Made by a program: the position numbers and the translations under genes. A DNA stretch of 64,000 nucleotides, from NCBI RefSeq assembly GCF_016808095.1, contig NC_068976.1, positions 33,164,371 to 33,228,370 on the forward strand. The letters run 5' to 3'. How positions within the stretch are numbered: position 1 is the first letter of the stretch; every line of letters starts with the position of its first letter. The notes beneath the pieces were generated by a model that made no database searches, was not told where the DNA came from, and worked only from the letters and a program-made list of their open reading frames with translations. The stretch is from Vigna angularis (taxonomy: Eukaryota > Streptophyta > Magnoliopsida > Fabales > Fabaceae). This document shows positions 1 to 11,963 of this stretch, piece after piece.

Positions 1-626
1 CATGGCTGCAATTGCATGGCAGCAAGGGATCCCACTAATAAGCCATTTCCTGCACATACAGTCTTGACTGTCCAGGTTGACTGCAAACTTGTTTGTAATG
101 TTTGCAAAATGCCTAACTTGAAACATTTTTTCTGTAGACCAACTGCCATGAAGTAAAAGATGAATACAAGTTAAAAATTAAGTGATCAATAACACCATTT
201 TAATCACAGACCAACTGCCATCAACTAATAGTGGGAAAGGAAATGCATACCTAGGGATCCAATTTTTCGATAAATTGGATTCTTTTGTAAGTCTCTTTCT
301 AATCTTGGGGCAGATATCAATGTCCATATTACACATCTTGATTTTGTTGGTTACCCATCTTTTCATGAGGTAAACTCTAATTTCTTCGAGCATGGTTATA
401 ATGGGCTTTAATCGTGCATCAACAATCACACTATTAAAAGCTTCACTCATGTTATTGTTAAGTGTATCACAAACTGCTCAACCTGTAAATCTAGATCTAA
501 ACCAATACCTGTTACAAGGAATAAAAATTATGTTTATTTCCACTATACATGTCATCAATGTATTGTTAAGGAACAAAGAATACCTTGGGAGGATAGCAAT
601 TACGTATTTGTAAGCCTCTACACTCA
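1..626 (-). pseudogene. MULE transposase pseudogene, C-terminal piece with SWIM zinc finger
   Basis: This is the C-terminal part of a MuDR/MULE-type transposase read on the minus strand. Positions 450-178 give an open stretch containing NNMSEAFNSVIVDARLKP and later ICPKI, typical of the region after the catalytic core. Positions 160-1 encode a SWIM zinc finger, visible as CMCRKWLISGIPCCHAI (C-x-C-x9-C-x-H). At the other end, near 623-570, EAYKYVIAIPPK continues exactly from the end of the core piece at 16867. The coding line was therefore cut by the CACTA element at 627-16863. Stops such as the TGA just before AVCDTLNNN show it is dead. The gene runs off the window start. Confidence 0.85.
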
Positions 627-639
627 CACTAGTGTAGAA
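627..639 (+). repeat. CACTA left terminal inverted repeat
   Basis: CACTAGTGTAGAA is a perfect 13-bp match to the reverse complement of 16851-16863. Weaker similarity continues inward (AAGGGCTTTAGACATC against TTGGCCTTTAACGTC). Confidence 0.92.
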
Positions 640-660
640 AGGGCTTTAGACATCTATTCT

Positions 661-1010
661 TTTGGCTTTTTGACGTCAGACCTGTACCCGACGTCTTTGT
701 GGGTGACGTTACTCAAACGTCGAGGGTATACCTCAAACGTCTATATAGATGTCCAATGTGGTCAGACCCGACGTCTATATAGACGTTTGAGGTATACCCC
801 CGACGTCTATATAGACGTTCGAGGTCTACCCCCCGACGTCTATATAGACGTTCGAGGTCTACCCCCCGACGTCTATATAGACATCAGATGAAGCCACCCC
901 CGACGTCCATAGGCCTGAAACGGGTTGTTTAGGGTTTAGGGGTTGGACGTCGGTTTGTGCACTGCCAGACATCTATAGACGTCCGATAGTGCACTAACCG
1001 ACGTCTACTA
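661..1010. repeat. CACTA left subterminal palindromic repeats
   Basis: Several copies of CGACGTCTATATAGACGT occur at about 33-bp spacing (near 769, 801, 834 and 868), with further half sites such as GACGTC and ACGTC up to 1010. Each is a near-perfect palindrome around TATATA. Subterminal repeats of this kind bind the accessory transposon protein in En/Spm. The spacer differs from the one used at the right end (TAATATTA). Confidence 0.85.
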
Positions 1011-1394
1011 GGTGTTTTTTTAAAAAAATTAATTTATTTTTGCAGTAAAACCACACCTGAAAAGCAGAAAATTGTTCCAGAATAATATAATATTTTATAT
1101 ATATGCGTTCCATATAAAGAAAGTTCTACTTAATGTAAAAAATAATCCAATACCAAAACTATCAAGATATAAACTTAAACTAAAACTAAGCAACGTTCAA
1201 CAACAAATAAAATTGTTCCTAGCTCCATCTTTGCAGAAGATTAGTTGTCCACTCCTGCCTTATCTACCTAATTGTGTCCTCTGGTATAGGATATGTACTC
1301 TTGAAGCGCTGCAAAATTGAAGAAAGATTCATTATGGTTTCATATATGTTTAAAGATGAATTTGATTTATAATGTATTCAAGGTATGCATCATT

Positions 1395-2249
1395 ACCTCA
1401 TTCCAGTCATCTGTAATGACAACTCGAATGATGATCTTAATCCAACACATGACATAGAAGTCACATTCCCATGAATCTAGCTGCTGGTTACACTAAAATG
1501 ACAAACTAAATAGTCAAGAATTTAGATCATTCAATAACATAGATAATGAATTAGAACTATAAATGACTTACAACCTTTGGATACAAAATTTGAACTAGTT
1601 GACTTCGAGATTTACCAATAAATCTGTACAGATTGAAAACACAAAGTAAAATTAATATAACTATATTTATCATAAAAGTTTAAGGTGAACATCAAATTCA
1701 AAGTCATTTTTGGAGAAACACTTACCCTTGAAGCATGGTTCTCAAGTCATTTTTCATCTTCCTGTGCAACGAACAAAACCATATAATTTTACAATGTTTG
1801 GGAATGATGACCATCAGCTGCCAGTGCGACCTATCACGAAGGACAAATAGTTATTTAACTAATTAAGGAAACTTTAATAATGAACTTTTACATATAACAA
1901 CACCTACCCATCAATGTATGGCACAAGGTATATGTCTCTTTTTGACTCATCCATCCATGTTTGCAAATAATGTTGTTTGTTTTGAAGTGTGTTACCAGAA
2001 GGTTGAATGGTCTGAGGTTCAACAAATCCGTACATGGAAGACCGACCTTGGTCTACAACGAATGTGTCCATGTACCTAAAACAACAAAGTTAAGTTGTTA
2101 GAAATTATAGGAATCTAAATAAAAGTAATATGGAAGAAAAAATTAACTATCTTACATGCACCACAGTTGAATGATGGAAATATTCAACATCCTGTCTCCC
2201 CCAATCACCTCCAATGCATCAAGCAATGTGATATATGCTGGCACATGGG

Positions 2250-2292
<43 letters not shown>

Positions 2293-4139
2293 AGACCAAA
2301 TACTTTTAAATCCCAGTATAGTTCTAATGTTGCTCTCTTCAACCTGGGTAATCTTGTCATTAGCTTTGATAGAGGATCATCCTCCGCTTCAGCCATGTCA
2401 TCATCTTCATGTATGACTGTATCATGAATCAGCTGCTTCTGAGGACGTGTGAACTGAAGATAAGAATTTCATCAAAGAGTTATCAACAAATATTTTTAAA
2501 CTTAACATAGAAATACTAATAACAAAGACATTATACTTGTGGAGTAGCGATGTGTGACATGATCAATGCTCTAGGCCAGGCTATAAATGATCCTATGGCC
2601 TCCCCCACAAAATTAATTTCTAGAGTGGGTATAGGCACCTGAGCCTGGGGATCCCGAACCTCGTCAATCGTCACACGCACATGGTGGGGTAATATGGGAA
2701 CACCATGAATAGTCTGCACTCCCTCAAGCACTCGTTCGACAGCCACAATGCATGGGGGATCCCCATCAACCAACAACTCATATTGACCGCTATACTGAGT
2801 AGGTTCTACAACAGAGCATGATCCTCTAGTGTTGACACGAGGTGGTGTGGGAGTTTCAGCGGGCCCCATGTTGCCCTACGTCATGGAATGCAACTTCTCT
2901 TCAAGCACTCTTTGTATTTCTTTTTGTTCTTGTAGCTGCTCCATGAATCGTTGCTCCATTGATCTCATGCTTTGGTTGAGTCTTTCCTCCCACTGAAGAT
3001 CCATCTGCCTCAGTGCCTCCTAACTCATTGATTGAGTGGTTTTCTATGTAGGGCCAAAGTAGTCACGAAGACCAATCACCCCAAGAACTCCACGTACACA
3101 TCCTAGGTGCTCGGGCTTTCCAATGGTCATTGTTAGAATGTCGTCCCTACCTTGGCCAACAAATTTTCCCTAAGTCTGCTGCTCAACCAACTCATCCTGC
3201 ACATAAAAAAACGAAGTTACTTAGAAGACATGATGTGATAAATACACAATCAAACAATGTTTAGAACTTGAACATACAATTCTTTGTGAGATCAAGGCAC
3301 CTAAGAAAGATGTCATGTTCCCATCAGATTTAGTCCGAGCAGCCTTCCACAACTCATACCTAGCAGGTGTAGGTGCTAAGTCCGGCGACTCAAGTCCCAA
3401 GGCATCCACTCTAGACTTTCTAATTTTCATTTCCAGTTTTTGCATAACCAACTCGTGATAACAAGTGTAGTGCATCGTTTAGCCTTTGTCTTTCTTGGGC
3501 GGCTAACCTTTTACCCTGTGAAACCATGTATATAAATAAGTATAAAATCATAAGAACTCAATGAAAGACTTTTTAGATGTTAAGAAACATACGTTCCATT
3601 CCTCAGACTCTCCAGATGCACGAAACTGTATCCACTCCTCCTCTGTGAAGGTATACTGCTGACATGGATTTTCATGTTGTCTGTCTCCAAAGACATGTAG
3701 TCGTGTCAGCCTTGTCTTGAAATCCCTTCATCTTATCGCTATATGTGATAACACTTTCTTTCTAATTTGTATTGTGTTTGGAATATCATAATGTTGTTGT
3801 TTAAAACAAAAAAAAAATGTTATTGATAAGAAAAGATGAAAGAAATAAGTATATCAAAATTCTTTTAAGTAAACATACCTGAATATCTTGCCATAAGAGG
3901 TTCTTGTCGACCTCTGGGACGTCAGCCCAAGTTGCATGAAGGATACAAACATGACTTTTCGCTAACTTACCCAGATAACTCCTAAACCTATCAACATTTG
4001 GCCCTGATGCCTGACCTGATCTAGGGTCAATGTCAACATGTCTCCTCTACCCACCAACGCGTCCAGATGTCACATCTGCCAATCGTGTGACGCCTCGACC
4101 ACATCTGGTCTGTCCCGATCATGAGTATGAGGCCGACAT
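1395..4139 (-). pseudogene. CACTA second gene: Ptta/En-Spm-type protein with Ulp1-like protease end (decayed, multi-exon)
   Basis: The reading starts at the ATG at 4139-4137. It gives GRGVTRLADVTSGRVGG and then FRSYLGKLAKSHVCILHATW, which match the plant transposase (Ptta/En/Spm) domain. This first exon ends at a plausible donor, CAG|GTATG, near 3879. Later pieces are EEEWIQFRASGESEEWN (about 3650), a block at 3475-3221 with ELWKAARTKSDGNMTS, and a proline-rich block at 2869-2531. The C-terminus resembles a Ulp1 (C48) cysteine protease: SMYGFVEPQTIQPSGN near 2000, DRSHWQLMVIIP near 1820 with the His, and QQLDSWECDFYVMCW near 1450 with the Cys. In-frame stops (near 4122 and 4045) and the G run at 2253 make it a pseudogene. 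Exon limits are approximate. Confidence 0.72.
2253..2291 (+). repeat. 39-nt uninterrupted G run
   Basis: A G homopolymer lies inside the CACTA second gene, where it reads as polyproline on the minus strand. Its length may be unstable or an assembly artefact. Confidence 0.95.
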
Positions 4140-4194
4140 ACCTGAAAAATTATACAAGGTTAGTAATAATTCAATTATGATGAACATACATAAT

Positions 4195-6848
4195 TAAGAT
4201 ATTGTTTTCTCCCAAATTCCTTCATTGTGATCACTACGAATTGCCTGGATGTCATCGACAACGTCATCAACTGGGTCTTCAATGGGTCTTGATGCAACAA
4301 ATGTTGTCTCAAGTATATCAAGAGAATTGTCATCATCATGTCCATGCATGTTTTTTCCTTATAAAACCACTGACCATTTTTTATTCGCTGGATCATTTAC
4401 GTAGAATATTTGTCTTACTTGACTAGCCATGATAAATGGTTCATTAGGGTAATTCATCTTGTTCAAGTCTACCAATGTGAAACCAAAGTCATTTGTCATG
4501 ACACCAGAATTTATATCAACCCATTTACACTTGAAAACTGGGACTCTAAAAGTGACTTAATCAACTTCCCATATTTCTTGTATTATTCCAAAATAACTCA
4601 TGGATGCTGTGATTGGATTTTTGTCTTTACAACTAGCAAAGTGCACAACCTCAGCTTGTAGTGTGACGCCACTATTTTGAACTCTACTTTTGTCATCTTC
4701 TACCTTTGTCTAAAAAGAAATATTGTTTATATAGTACCCACCATATGTAATGACATCTGTGTTCGGCCCACGAGATAACCTCAATAAACTTTCAGAAACA
4801 TGTGGAGTCTCATAAATCTTTTTCTTAAACCATTGTAAGAAGGTTTTCACATGTTCATTAAGATGCCATTTTTGACTCATTCTTGGGTTTGCTTCCTTTA
4901 TTTCATTAACGTGTTCAGAAATGTAAGGAATCACATCAACAGTGTTGTTTAAGATGTACAAATGAGCTTGGTCAACTTCTTTTCTGCTAACACTTTGAAT
5001 TCTCACTCCTCGAACACCCTTACCTTCACATTTTCCTTCATGTCTGCTCTTGGGAAACCCACTGGTTCACAAGATGGCATATAACTTGAACAAAATTCAA
5101 TGGCTTCTTCTGCAACGTATCGCTCTATGATTGAAGCTTCTAGTCTATACTGATTCTTGACATATCCCTTTAAGATCTTCATGTATCTTTCAACTGGGTA
5201 CATCCACCTTAAGAAGACCGGCCCACATATTCGAATTTCTCTAACTAGATGAACAATCAAATGAACCATGATATCAAAAAAAGAAGGTGGAAAATACATC
5301 TCCAATTCACATAGTAGTCTTATTCCTTCATTTTCCAATTCATCTAAACCTCGAGGGTCAACAACTTTCTTGCAAATGGCATTAAAGAACAAACTCAGAC
5401 GTGTCAGAATACCCCTAACAGAAGGAGGTAATATGCCTCGAATAACAAAAGGTAACAATTGTTGCATCAATATATGACAATCGTGAGACTTTAAACCAAC
5501 TAACTTTAACTCTTGCATAGAAACAAGATTACTAATATTTGAAGAATAACCTTGTGGAACCTTCATACTTCTTAAACAGTTACAAAAACTTTGTTTTTCT
5601 TTTTTAGAAAGTGTGTGACAGGCTGGGGGCAGATAGGTACGTCTTCCTATTATCTGTGGATGTAACTCAGATCGGATTCCCATGTCAGACAAATCTTTTC
5701 ATGCTTTTATTCCGTCTTTGCTCTTCCCTTTGACGTTTAATAAAGTTCCGATGACACTGTCACACATTTTTTTCAACGTGCATCACATCAATACAATGTC
5801 TAACATCAAGTTTACACCAATATGGAAGCTTAAAAAATATTGATCGTTTCTTCCAAATGTTTTTTGCAAAGGTACTTTTATGATGTTTTCCAAACACAAT
5901 GTCAATGTTTTTGATTTCTTTGTACACCTGTTCACCATTCCGGGGTCTGGACATAACCTCATTCATGCTCTCAACTTTTCCAGCAAGCTCAACTCTCCAT
6001 CAGCAGGGTGTCGAAGAAGATTATCGCACTTTCTTTCGTCAAAGTGTCATTTAAGGTTCTTTGCATCTTCTTTAACAGAGAACATACGTTTGAACCTAGG
6101 TATTATAGGCAAATACCACATCACCTTAGCAGGTGCACCATCATTACCTTCATTAGTAGTGTTTCTGTCAGATTTCTTTTTAAAACGGGATAAACCACAT
6201 GTTGGACAATACTTTAACGAAGCAAACTCCTTTGTGTACAAAACACAAATATTAGGACAAGCATGTATCTTTTGATATTCAAGACCCATTGGACATAAAA
6301 AAAATTTGCCTCGTAATTACGATAGGTAGAGTATTATTTTCTTGAAGCATCTCCTTCAACAACTCCAACAACTCTATGAAACTTTTATCGGTCCATCCAT
6401 TCCTTGCTTTTAAACTAAACAACTTTAAAGTTGCATACAGACGTGTAAAGTTCGAGCATCCTGGGAACAACGGTTGCTCTGAATCATTTATAAGAGAATC
6501 ATACAAATTAGCTCTTCCAAAATTATCTTCACTGACATCACGTATCATGTCCTCTAAATGATCACTCATCCATTCTTCCATATAATTCGTTCCTCGTGAC
6601 GTGGTAGGCTGGTCCAGTACTTATCCATGTCAAGCCCAAACGGTATAAGTCCTTATTATGCCTAACATGAATAGATGGTCACGCACATTGCCTAAGTCTT
6701 GCCGTATTTTATTAAGACAACGAACACAAGGACAAAAATATGTCCCGTTCACAGACTTAGCATTTTCTTCAACGTATTGCAAGAACTCCGAAACACCCTT
6801 ATAATATTCTTCACTGATGTGACGTTCATTCATCAAGCTTCGATCCAT
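4195..6848 (-). pseudogene. TNP2-like CACTA transposase (Transposase_21 family), decayed
   Basis: This is the catalytic transposase of the CACTA element, in blocks in family order on the minus strand. Positions 6848-6630 hold the N-terminal transposase-associated region (GTYFCPCVRCLN). Positions 6581-6279 and 6289-6047 lead into the Transposase_21 core (LKYCPTCGLSRFK). Positions 5966-5760 carry SIFFKLPYWCKLDVRHCIDV. Positions 5692-5003 form the longest block, with the DUF4218 signature (FLRWMYPVERYMKILKGYV). Positions 5006-4400 match DUF4216 (CKWVDINSGVMTNDFGFTL). The frame is broken by a stop after YTVWA (about 6630) and by shifts near 6300 and 5750, so this copy cannot make a full protein. 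The gene reads away from the nested LTR element at 6901. Confidence 0.88.
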
Positions 6849-6900
6849 ACTATGTTCGTAAAATCATCAGTTTAATTTTTTTAACTCTCACAAGGTTAGG

Positions 6901-8281
6901 TGATGAACCAATATTTTCCTCACTTCACTTAGTTTAATGTGCTAGAATTAGTCGGGGAATTATGCTTAAACGTCCGGTATTTTCCTGTTTTTCCTAATTG
7001 TGCTTAATTTGATCGGAAATTCTTATTTTAACTAATTCGAATTATTTGAGCTTATTATTTTGCATTATTAATTATGGGAAAATTTTGGATAACTTTTTGG
7101 GACATTAGAAAGCTAAATGAGAAATGGAAATTGAGCCAATGCATCTTAGCCATTTTTATTTTCGCTGGCTGCCGCGTGAATGTTGTGTCAACTTGTGTGT
7201 CTTCGTTTGAGTTCAATTCTTATCCGTTTTCCATGCAATTTTTTTTCATAGTTTCGTCTGGATGTCTATTTTAACATATAGTTTTTACTTTGTTCAAATT
7301 CATTGTGCTGTTCCCAGTATTTATTTTACTCTCATATGTCAGTCCAGTGATTACTGCTGTTTGAGTGATTTCTAATCCGTTGCATTGTTTGCTTGCTGTT
7401 TAGTAATTGTGGTGGCTGGAATTGATCATTGGACAGTGCTAAAACCTCCCAACACTCTTAAACAAGGAATACAACAGCTTGGCTTTATTGAATAGCAAAG
7501 AAAAAAACAGCCACGTCCGCATCCAGCAGCTTGGTAGCAGGTCCAGCAGCTTGGAAGTGGTGTGAGTATTGGAGCATAGGGTGACGGGCAGCAAATGGAG
7601 GTACACGGTCCAGCAGAAGCAGGTGTGTGCTTGGAGAGAATGGGAGGTGCACAAGCAAGAGGCTTTCACGTCCAGTAGGTTGGATGGATTAGGGAGAGTC
7701 GCCACGTTGGAAAAAGGGTGGGTCATTCACCCTTATTTTGGGGAGCTGAAGGTTAGCGTTTTTTTGGGGGAAGCGGCAGAGGGGCACGCGAAGGAGAGGA
7801 CTTCATTTATTTTTGGGTAGTACATGCACATGGAGGGTGTCTCGGCTTGGAGCTGGAGCAGCCGCCACACTCATTCCGATTTTGTTCTTGAAAGCTGTTC
7901 TCAATGGGATGAATGAGGAGCTTACGTTTATTCCTTTTGTTGATTTTTCATTGCCTTTTTATTTTGGTGCTGTCACGTTCCTTTATATATGCCATAAATT
8001 GGAATTTTGCTTTGCTTGTGCACGCTGTTACATTGTTGTTCTCGCTGCTTTGAATTTATTTAACATCTTGCATTGTTTTTCTTTATTCCAACACATGAGG
8101 GGTTAGCTCCAAGGGTTTTACTTAGCTTTATTAGATTCAAGCAGCAAGTTGGAAGGCACACGTTGGCAATAATTTTTTTTCTCGGAAGCACAAAAAGCTA
8201 ATTCATTTCCTTTCCTATAAACCAAGCACACGTTGTTTCATTTCTTTTATTTCAATTTCTTTTATTCACGCAGGAAGAAAA

Positions 8282-8320
<39 letters not shown>

Positions 8321-8856
8321 AAAGCATTTTCAATTTTTGTTCGGAGACGTGCTTCAATTGTCACGGGCTGCATCAATTGCATTTTTAATGTTCATCATAA
8401 TGGAAGATGGATTTTATTACTTTTCAACTTCATTTAACTTATGTGTTAGTGATTTATGTGCTGCTTTCAATTGCCTTCTAGTTTTTTGCATTGAATATTT
8501 TAATTTACGTAGATGAGTTTTAGATTTCTTTATTGCATTTTCAATTTCTCCACTTGTTTTAGAAACCGTTCGGTCTCAATGTAGAACCGTTCAGTAATCC
8601 GTTCGGTTTTCACGCGTTGTTCATTTATTTCAGTATTTTCAATTATGTTTGGTTGTATTTAATTTTCATTTTTATTTAAGTTCATCCGTATTCACAAACT
8701 CTTCACCAACCCCCCCCCCCCCCCCCCCCCCCACTATGTGTTTGATCTGAGACTGAACCACATTTGGTCCTTGAGAGACGACCTAGGAGTCACTTCCTAG
8801 TACTATACTGCATTCTTTTATGCACAACTTTTGTGGGAGGTGTGACCCTCTCAACA
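6901..8856 (+). repeat. 5' LTR of the 6901-13922 element
   Basis: 1956 bp, starting TGATGAACC and ending CTCTCAACA. It contains a TA run (8286-8318) and a 23-nt C run (8710-8732). Near 7525-7850 it has scattered CAGCAGCTTGG and CACGGTCCAGCAG motifs, which recur in all LTRs of this family in the window. Small ORFs inside are identical in the 3' LTR and are not genes. Confidence 0.95.
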
Positions 8857-8859
8857 AAA

Positions 8860-8877
8860 TGGCGCCGTTGCCGGGGA
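8860..8877 (+). other. Primer binding site, tRNA-Asp type
   Basis: TGGCGCCGTTGCCGGGGA lies 3 bp after the 5' LTR. It is complementary to the 3' end of plant tRNA-Asp (ending CCCCGGCAACGGCGCCA), the primer used by Athila-like elements. Confidence 0.9.
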
Positions 8878-9046
8878 CCAACAGTTCGGTTTTGGGTCTC
8901 TTGTTGTTTTCTGTTATGTGCGTTTTTGTATGCGTGTCGTATGTGTTTTGTCTTGTGTTGTGATGTTCTGTTTTCTGTGTGCGTTTTGCATGTATAAATG
9001 TGTTGTGTTTTATTTGTTTCGTAATTTTTAGTATTTTTATTTTTCC

Positions 9047-10483
9047 ATGTCTACTTATTCTGGTTTTGTGAATAGTGCTTATTCTGCCAATACTTATGAT
9101 TCTCCTTCTGCATGGTACTCTAATTATTCTGCTGATCTCTATAAGGAGAACAATATTGCGCATCCTCTGGTGAGGGGCGTACATGATGATGTTGCCCAGT
9201 CTTTATCAGATTTTGAAAGCAAATTGGAAGGAAAGATTGACTCTCTTGCGAAGTTGGTGACACAGTTCACTACCAACCAGAGATATGCATCTCCATCTGC
9301 ATTTGTTGCACGACTATGTGCTATTTGTCCTTCCAGTGACCACTATACAGATGCATGTCCTTCTTTGCAACACCATGCTGCCTTTGATGCACCTCAGGCT
9401 TATGCTACAAACATCTACAACAACAGGCAACAAAAACAGCAGCAACAACAACAGATGCAATTTTATGATGCTCCTGCTCAAATAGCTCCTCAGCCTTCTA
9501 CTTCTAAACCTACATTGAAGGAGTTATTGGAGCAGATGACCATGCAAAATCTTCAGTTCAAGCAAGAAATCATGGAGTTTCAGCAGGAAACACAAGCTGT
9601 CATTCAGAGTTTGAATGATCAGATAGGGCAAACGGCTACTCAGCTCAATCAGGAACAACCTCATGATTTAGAGGAATCACCATTTCAGACTGTTCAGATT
9701 CCTGATGATGATAGTGTCGTCCACATAGGAGATGGGGAGCAGAGTTATGAGCTTACCACTGAGCAACCTACTTTCCCACCTTCAAATGTCCCTATTCTTG
9801 CGATTGAGGAGATAGATCCTGATGATGATTTGGAGGACCAGGAAAGTATAAGCAGAAATTGTGAGCCAGGTAGACCACTTTCATATTCCACCACTTTAGC
9901 AATCTTCAAGGAAGAGGAGGTAAGCATACCTCAATTTGATTATGTTGATGATTATGTTATTGAGAGGTATGCTGATGATTGTATTGTTGATGAGTCTGTT
10001 TTTAATTCTTCCTCTCTGCATGATGAGAATCAATTTTTGATATCAAATTCGTATGTTTATTCTCCATGCATTGAACATGAATCTGAGTCTGTGGTTGATA
10101 TTGTTTCTGAATTTGAAATTGATTCATGTTCTGAGAGTTTATCTGTTGTTCAGCCTGTTACACTGGGATTGGGTGTTATACCCCTGTGTGTCAATTCTTT
10201 GGAGCCACAATGTACTAACCATGCTGCAGGAGGTACATATGAATTTGACCAACATGCACCCCCAGTGGAAGACAAGGGTGCTTACATACACAATAGTTTG
10301 AAGATCAACAGGCACCTGCTGAACCTGCTCATCAACAATCATTGCATAGATCCAACTGTGGATAATATCTCCCTGCTAGATCAAATCTGGAGGATGAAGC
10401 AATTCTTCCTAAAAACTTCCTTGCTGGATACTATGGCGGAAAACATCTCCCTGAAAGTCCAAATTTGGCAACTGCCACCATAA
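9047..10483 (+). CDS. Gag-like protein with CCHC zinc knuckle, intact, 478 aa
   Basis: This is the only full ORF of the young retroelement, 170 nt after the primer site. The first ATG of the frame (MSTYSGF) was taken as start. A CCHC knuckle lies at residues 91-104 (CAICPSSDHYTDAC, spacing C-x2-C-x4-H-x4-C). It is followed by a Gln-rich stretch near 125-140 and a heptad-like helical segment at about 160-200 (LKELLEQMTMQNLQFKQEIM, then QSLNDQIGQTATQLNQ) like the coiled segment of Athila/Calypso gag. The remainder is acidic and low in complexity, with repeated DDD, VDDYV and SES. The usual upstream gag domain (LGG.A..WL type) is missing, so this is a shortened gag. It probably supplies or aids particle formation, with enzymes from another element; that role is inferred. 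Confidence 0.75.
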   Translation: MSTYSGFVNSAYSANTYDSPSAWYSNYSADLYKENNIAHPLVRGVHDDVAQSLSDFESKLEGKIDSLAKLVTQFTTNQRYASPSAFVARLCAICPSSDHYTDACPSLQHHAAFDAPQAYATNIYNNRQQKQQQQQQMQFYDAPAQIAPQPSTSKPTLKELLEQMTMQNLQFKQEIMEFQQETQAVIQSLNDQIGQTATQLNQEQPHDLEESPFQTVQIPDDDSVVHIGDGEQSYELTTEQPTFPPSNVPILAIEEIDPDDDLEDQESISRNCEPGRPLSYSTTLAIFKEEEVSIPQFDYVDDYVIERYADDCIVDESVFNSSSLHDENQFLISNSYVYSPCIEHESESVVDIVSEFEIDSCSESLSVVQPVTLGLGVIPLCVNSLEPQCTNHAAGGTYEFDQHAPPVEDKGAYIHNSLKINRHLLNLLINNHCIDPTVDNISLLDQIWRMKQFFLKTSLLDTMAENISLKVQIWQLPP

Positions 10484-11963
10484 CTCAGGGGAGTTTTCCT
10501 TTTCTCTTCTCCCCCTTTCCCTACTTTTATTGCACTTGTCCATGATCTGTTGACTGTTTTGATTTCCGATCTTATGCTTATGACACATTGAGGACACTGT
10601 GTAGTTTAAGTGTGGTCTATTGGGGGAGATTTTTATTTTTTCTTTGTTAGTTTTTGTTTTCTTGGTTAAATTTTTTTCTTTTCTAGGTAGTTTTTGTTTT
10701 GTCGTGTGTACAGTTTTACATGATTCTCTTCATTTCTGGACTTTGTTTGGGTTGTAGACTTATCATTTCCTTCACTTGATTGATATTTATTTGTTTGAAA
10801 TCCTTGCTTTTCTCTGCTTGGGAAGATGATTATGATGTTTGAGAGGTTGAATTGATTGTGACAGAATTACCCTATGTGAGATTTGAGCCACTTTATGTTT
10901 TTTTCTTGTGTGCGATATGTCTCTTGATTGCTTGCGCATATGCCTTGGCTTGACTCTTGTTGATAATTCTTGATTGATATGCATGTTTGGAAGTGATAAA
11001 GGCAATTTTGTTCTTGAGCCTCTCTAGCCAAATAAGCTTACCTTGTTTTGATCCTTTGATAACCCCTTTTGAGCCTATACTTTCCCCCATTTCTTTGTTT
11101 TGAAGCTCATACACTAGCCCTAAGTGAAAAACCATGATTACCTTAACCTTAGGGAATTTTGGAGCTTTGGAAGTGTTTTGGGAACAAGTGTGGTCTCCTT
11201 AGGGATTCTGATGAGTTGGCTAGTTGGTTCCTCTTCTTGTTCTGTTTTGTTTTTGTAAATCTTGTCTTTTACAGTTTTGTTTTGAAAAGAGAAAAAAGAA
11301 AAGAGACAGGATGAAAAAAAGTGAGAAAGATGAAAAAGAAAAATGAAGAAAAAAAAATTGTGAATAATTGTGAATAATGGAGTCAAGAAGAGGATGGAAT
11401 TAGAGGTTGTGGGTGTGTTTGAATGTGTTTACACTTGTTCCCCATTGCTCCTATGTTCCTTATGGTTTGTAGCTTCTTATCCAGATATATCCTGCCTTGT
11501 CCTTGGCGCCATTACAACCATGAAAAGACCTTTTGATTTGAACATGCATATGTTTCTGAGTGTTGATATTAGAGGCTTGCCAAGTCTGTTGTTGTTTGCT
11601 TTCTTGAGTGCATTGAGTGACATTGATTTACCCCAAACACTTGAGAGAAACACTGATAGTGCATCTGTGAGGTTTTGTTACTTTTGATTCACCTCTTGAG
11701 CTGATTAATCATTTTGCCATGTCTTGAATTGCTTGGATGATTTCATGAGTATCTGCTTTCTCTGATTCATTCTGTGTTGGAATTGTCTACTTCTTTTCTC
11801 TGTCCAGATTTCTTGAGGACGGTGTAAATTCTGTTTGTTTCCTTGTGAGTCTTTATTTTCTGTGTGTAGACGTTGTGTCACCTTCTTAAAAGCCCTTTGA
11901 ACTATTCCCTGATTTGCGTCTTGATTTTGCCCAGGAGTGCAAAAGACTAAGTGTGGTCTATTT
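10484..11963 (+). other. Non-coding 3' tail of the young LTR element
   Basis: About 1.5 kb without a convincing ORF. The phrase AAGTGTGGTCTATT occurs at about 10609, followed by a PPT-like TGGGGGAGA, and again at 11949 directly before the 3' LTR, where a canonical polypurine tract is absent. The remainder is T-rich. The purine-rich 11284-11362 stretch (GAAAAAGAAA type) is low complexity. Confidence 0.7.

Noticed and set aside
2171..2427. Glycine-rich and proline-rich ORFs
   Set aside because: Created by the 39-nt G run; not independent genes.
7439..8106. Four ORFs of 83-97 codons, also present at 12504-13171
   Set aside because: Identical pairs because they sit in the two LTRs of one young element. 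Both strands are open and there is no family similarity.
8860..8877. Possible tRNA gene fragment
   Set aside because: The match is limited to 18 nt complementary to the tRNA-Asp 3' end directly after an LTR, which is what a primer site looks like; no tRNA body is present.
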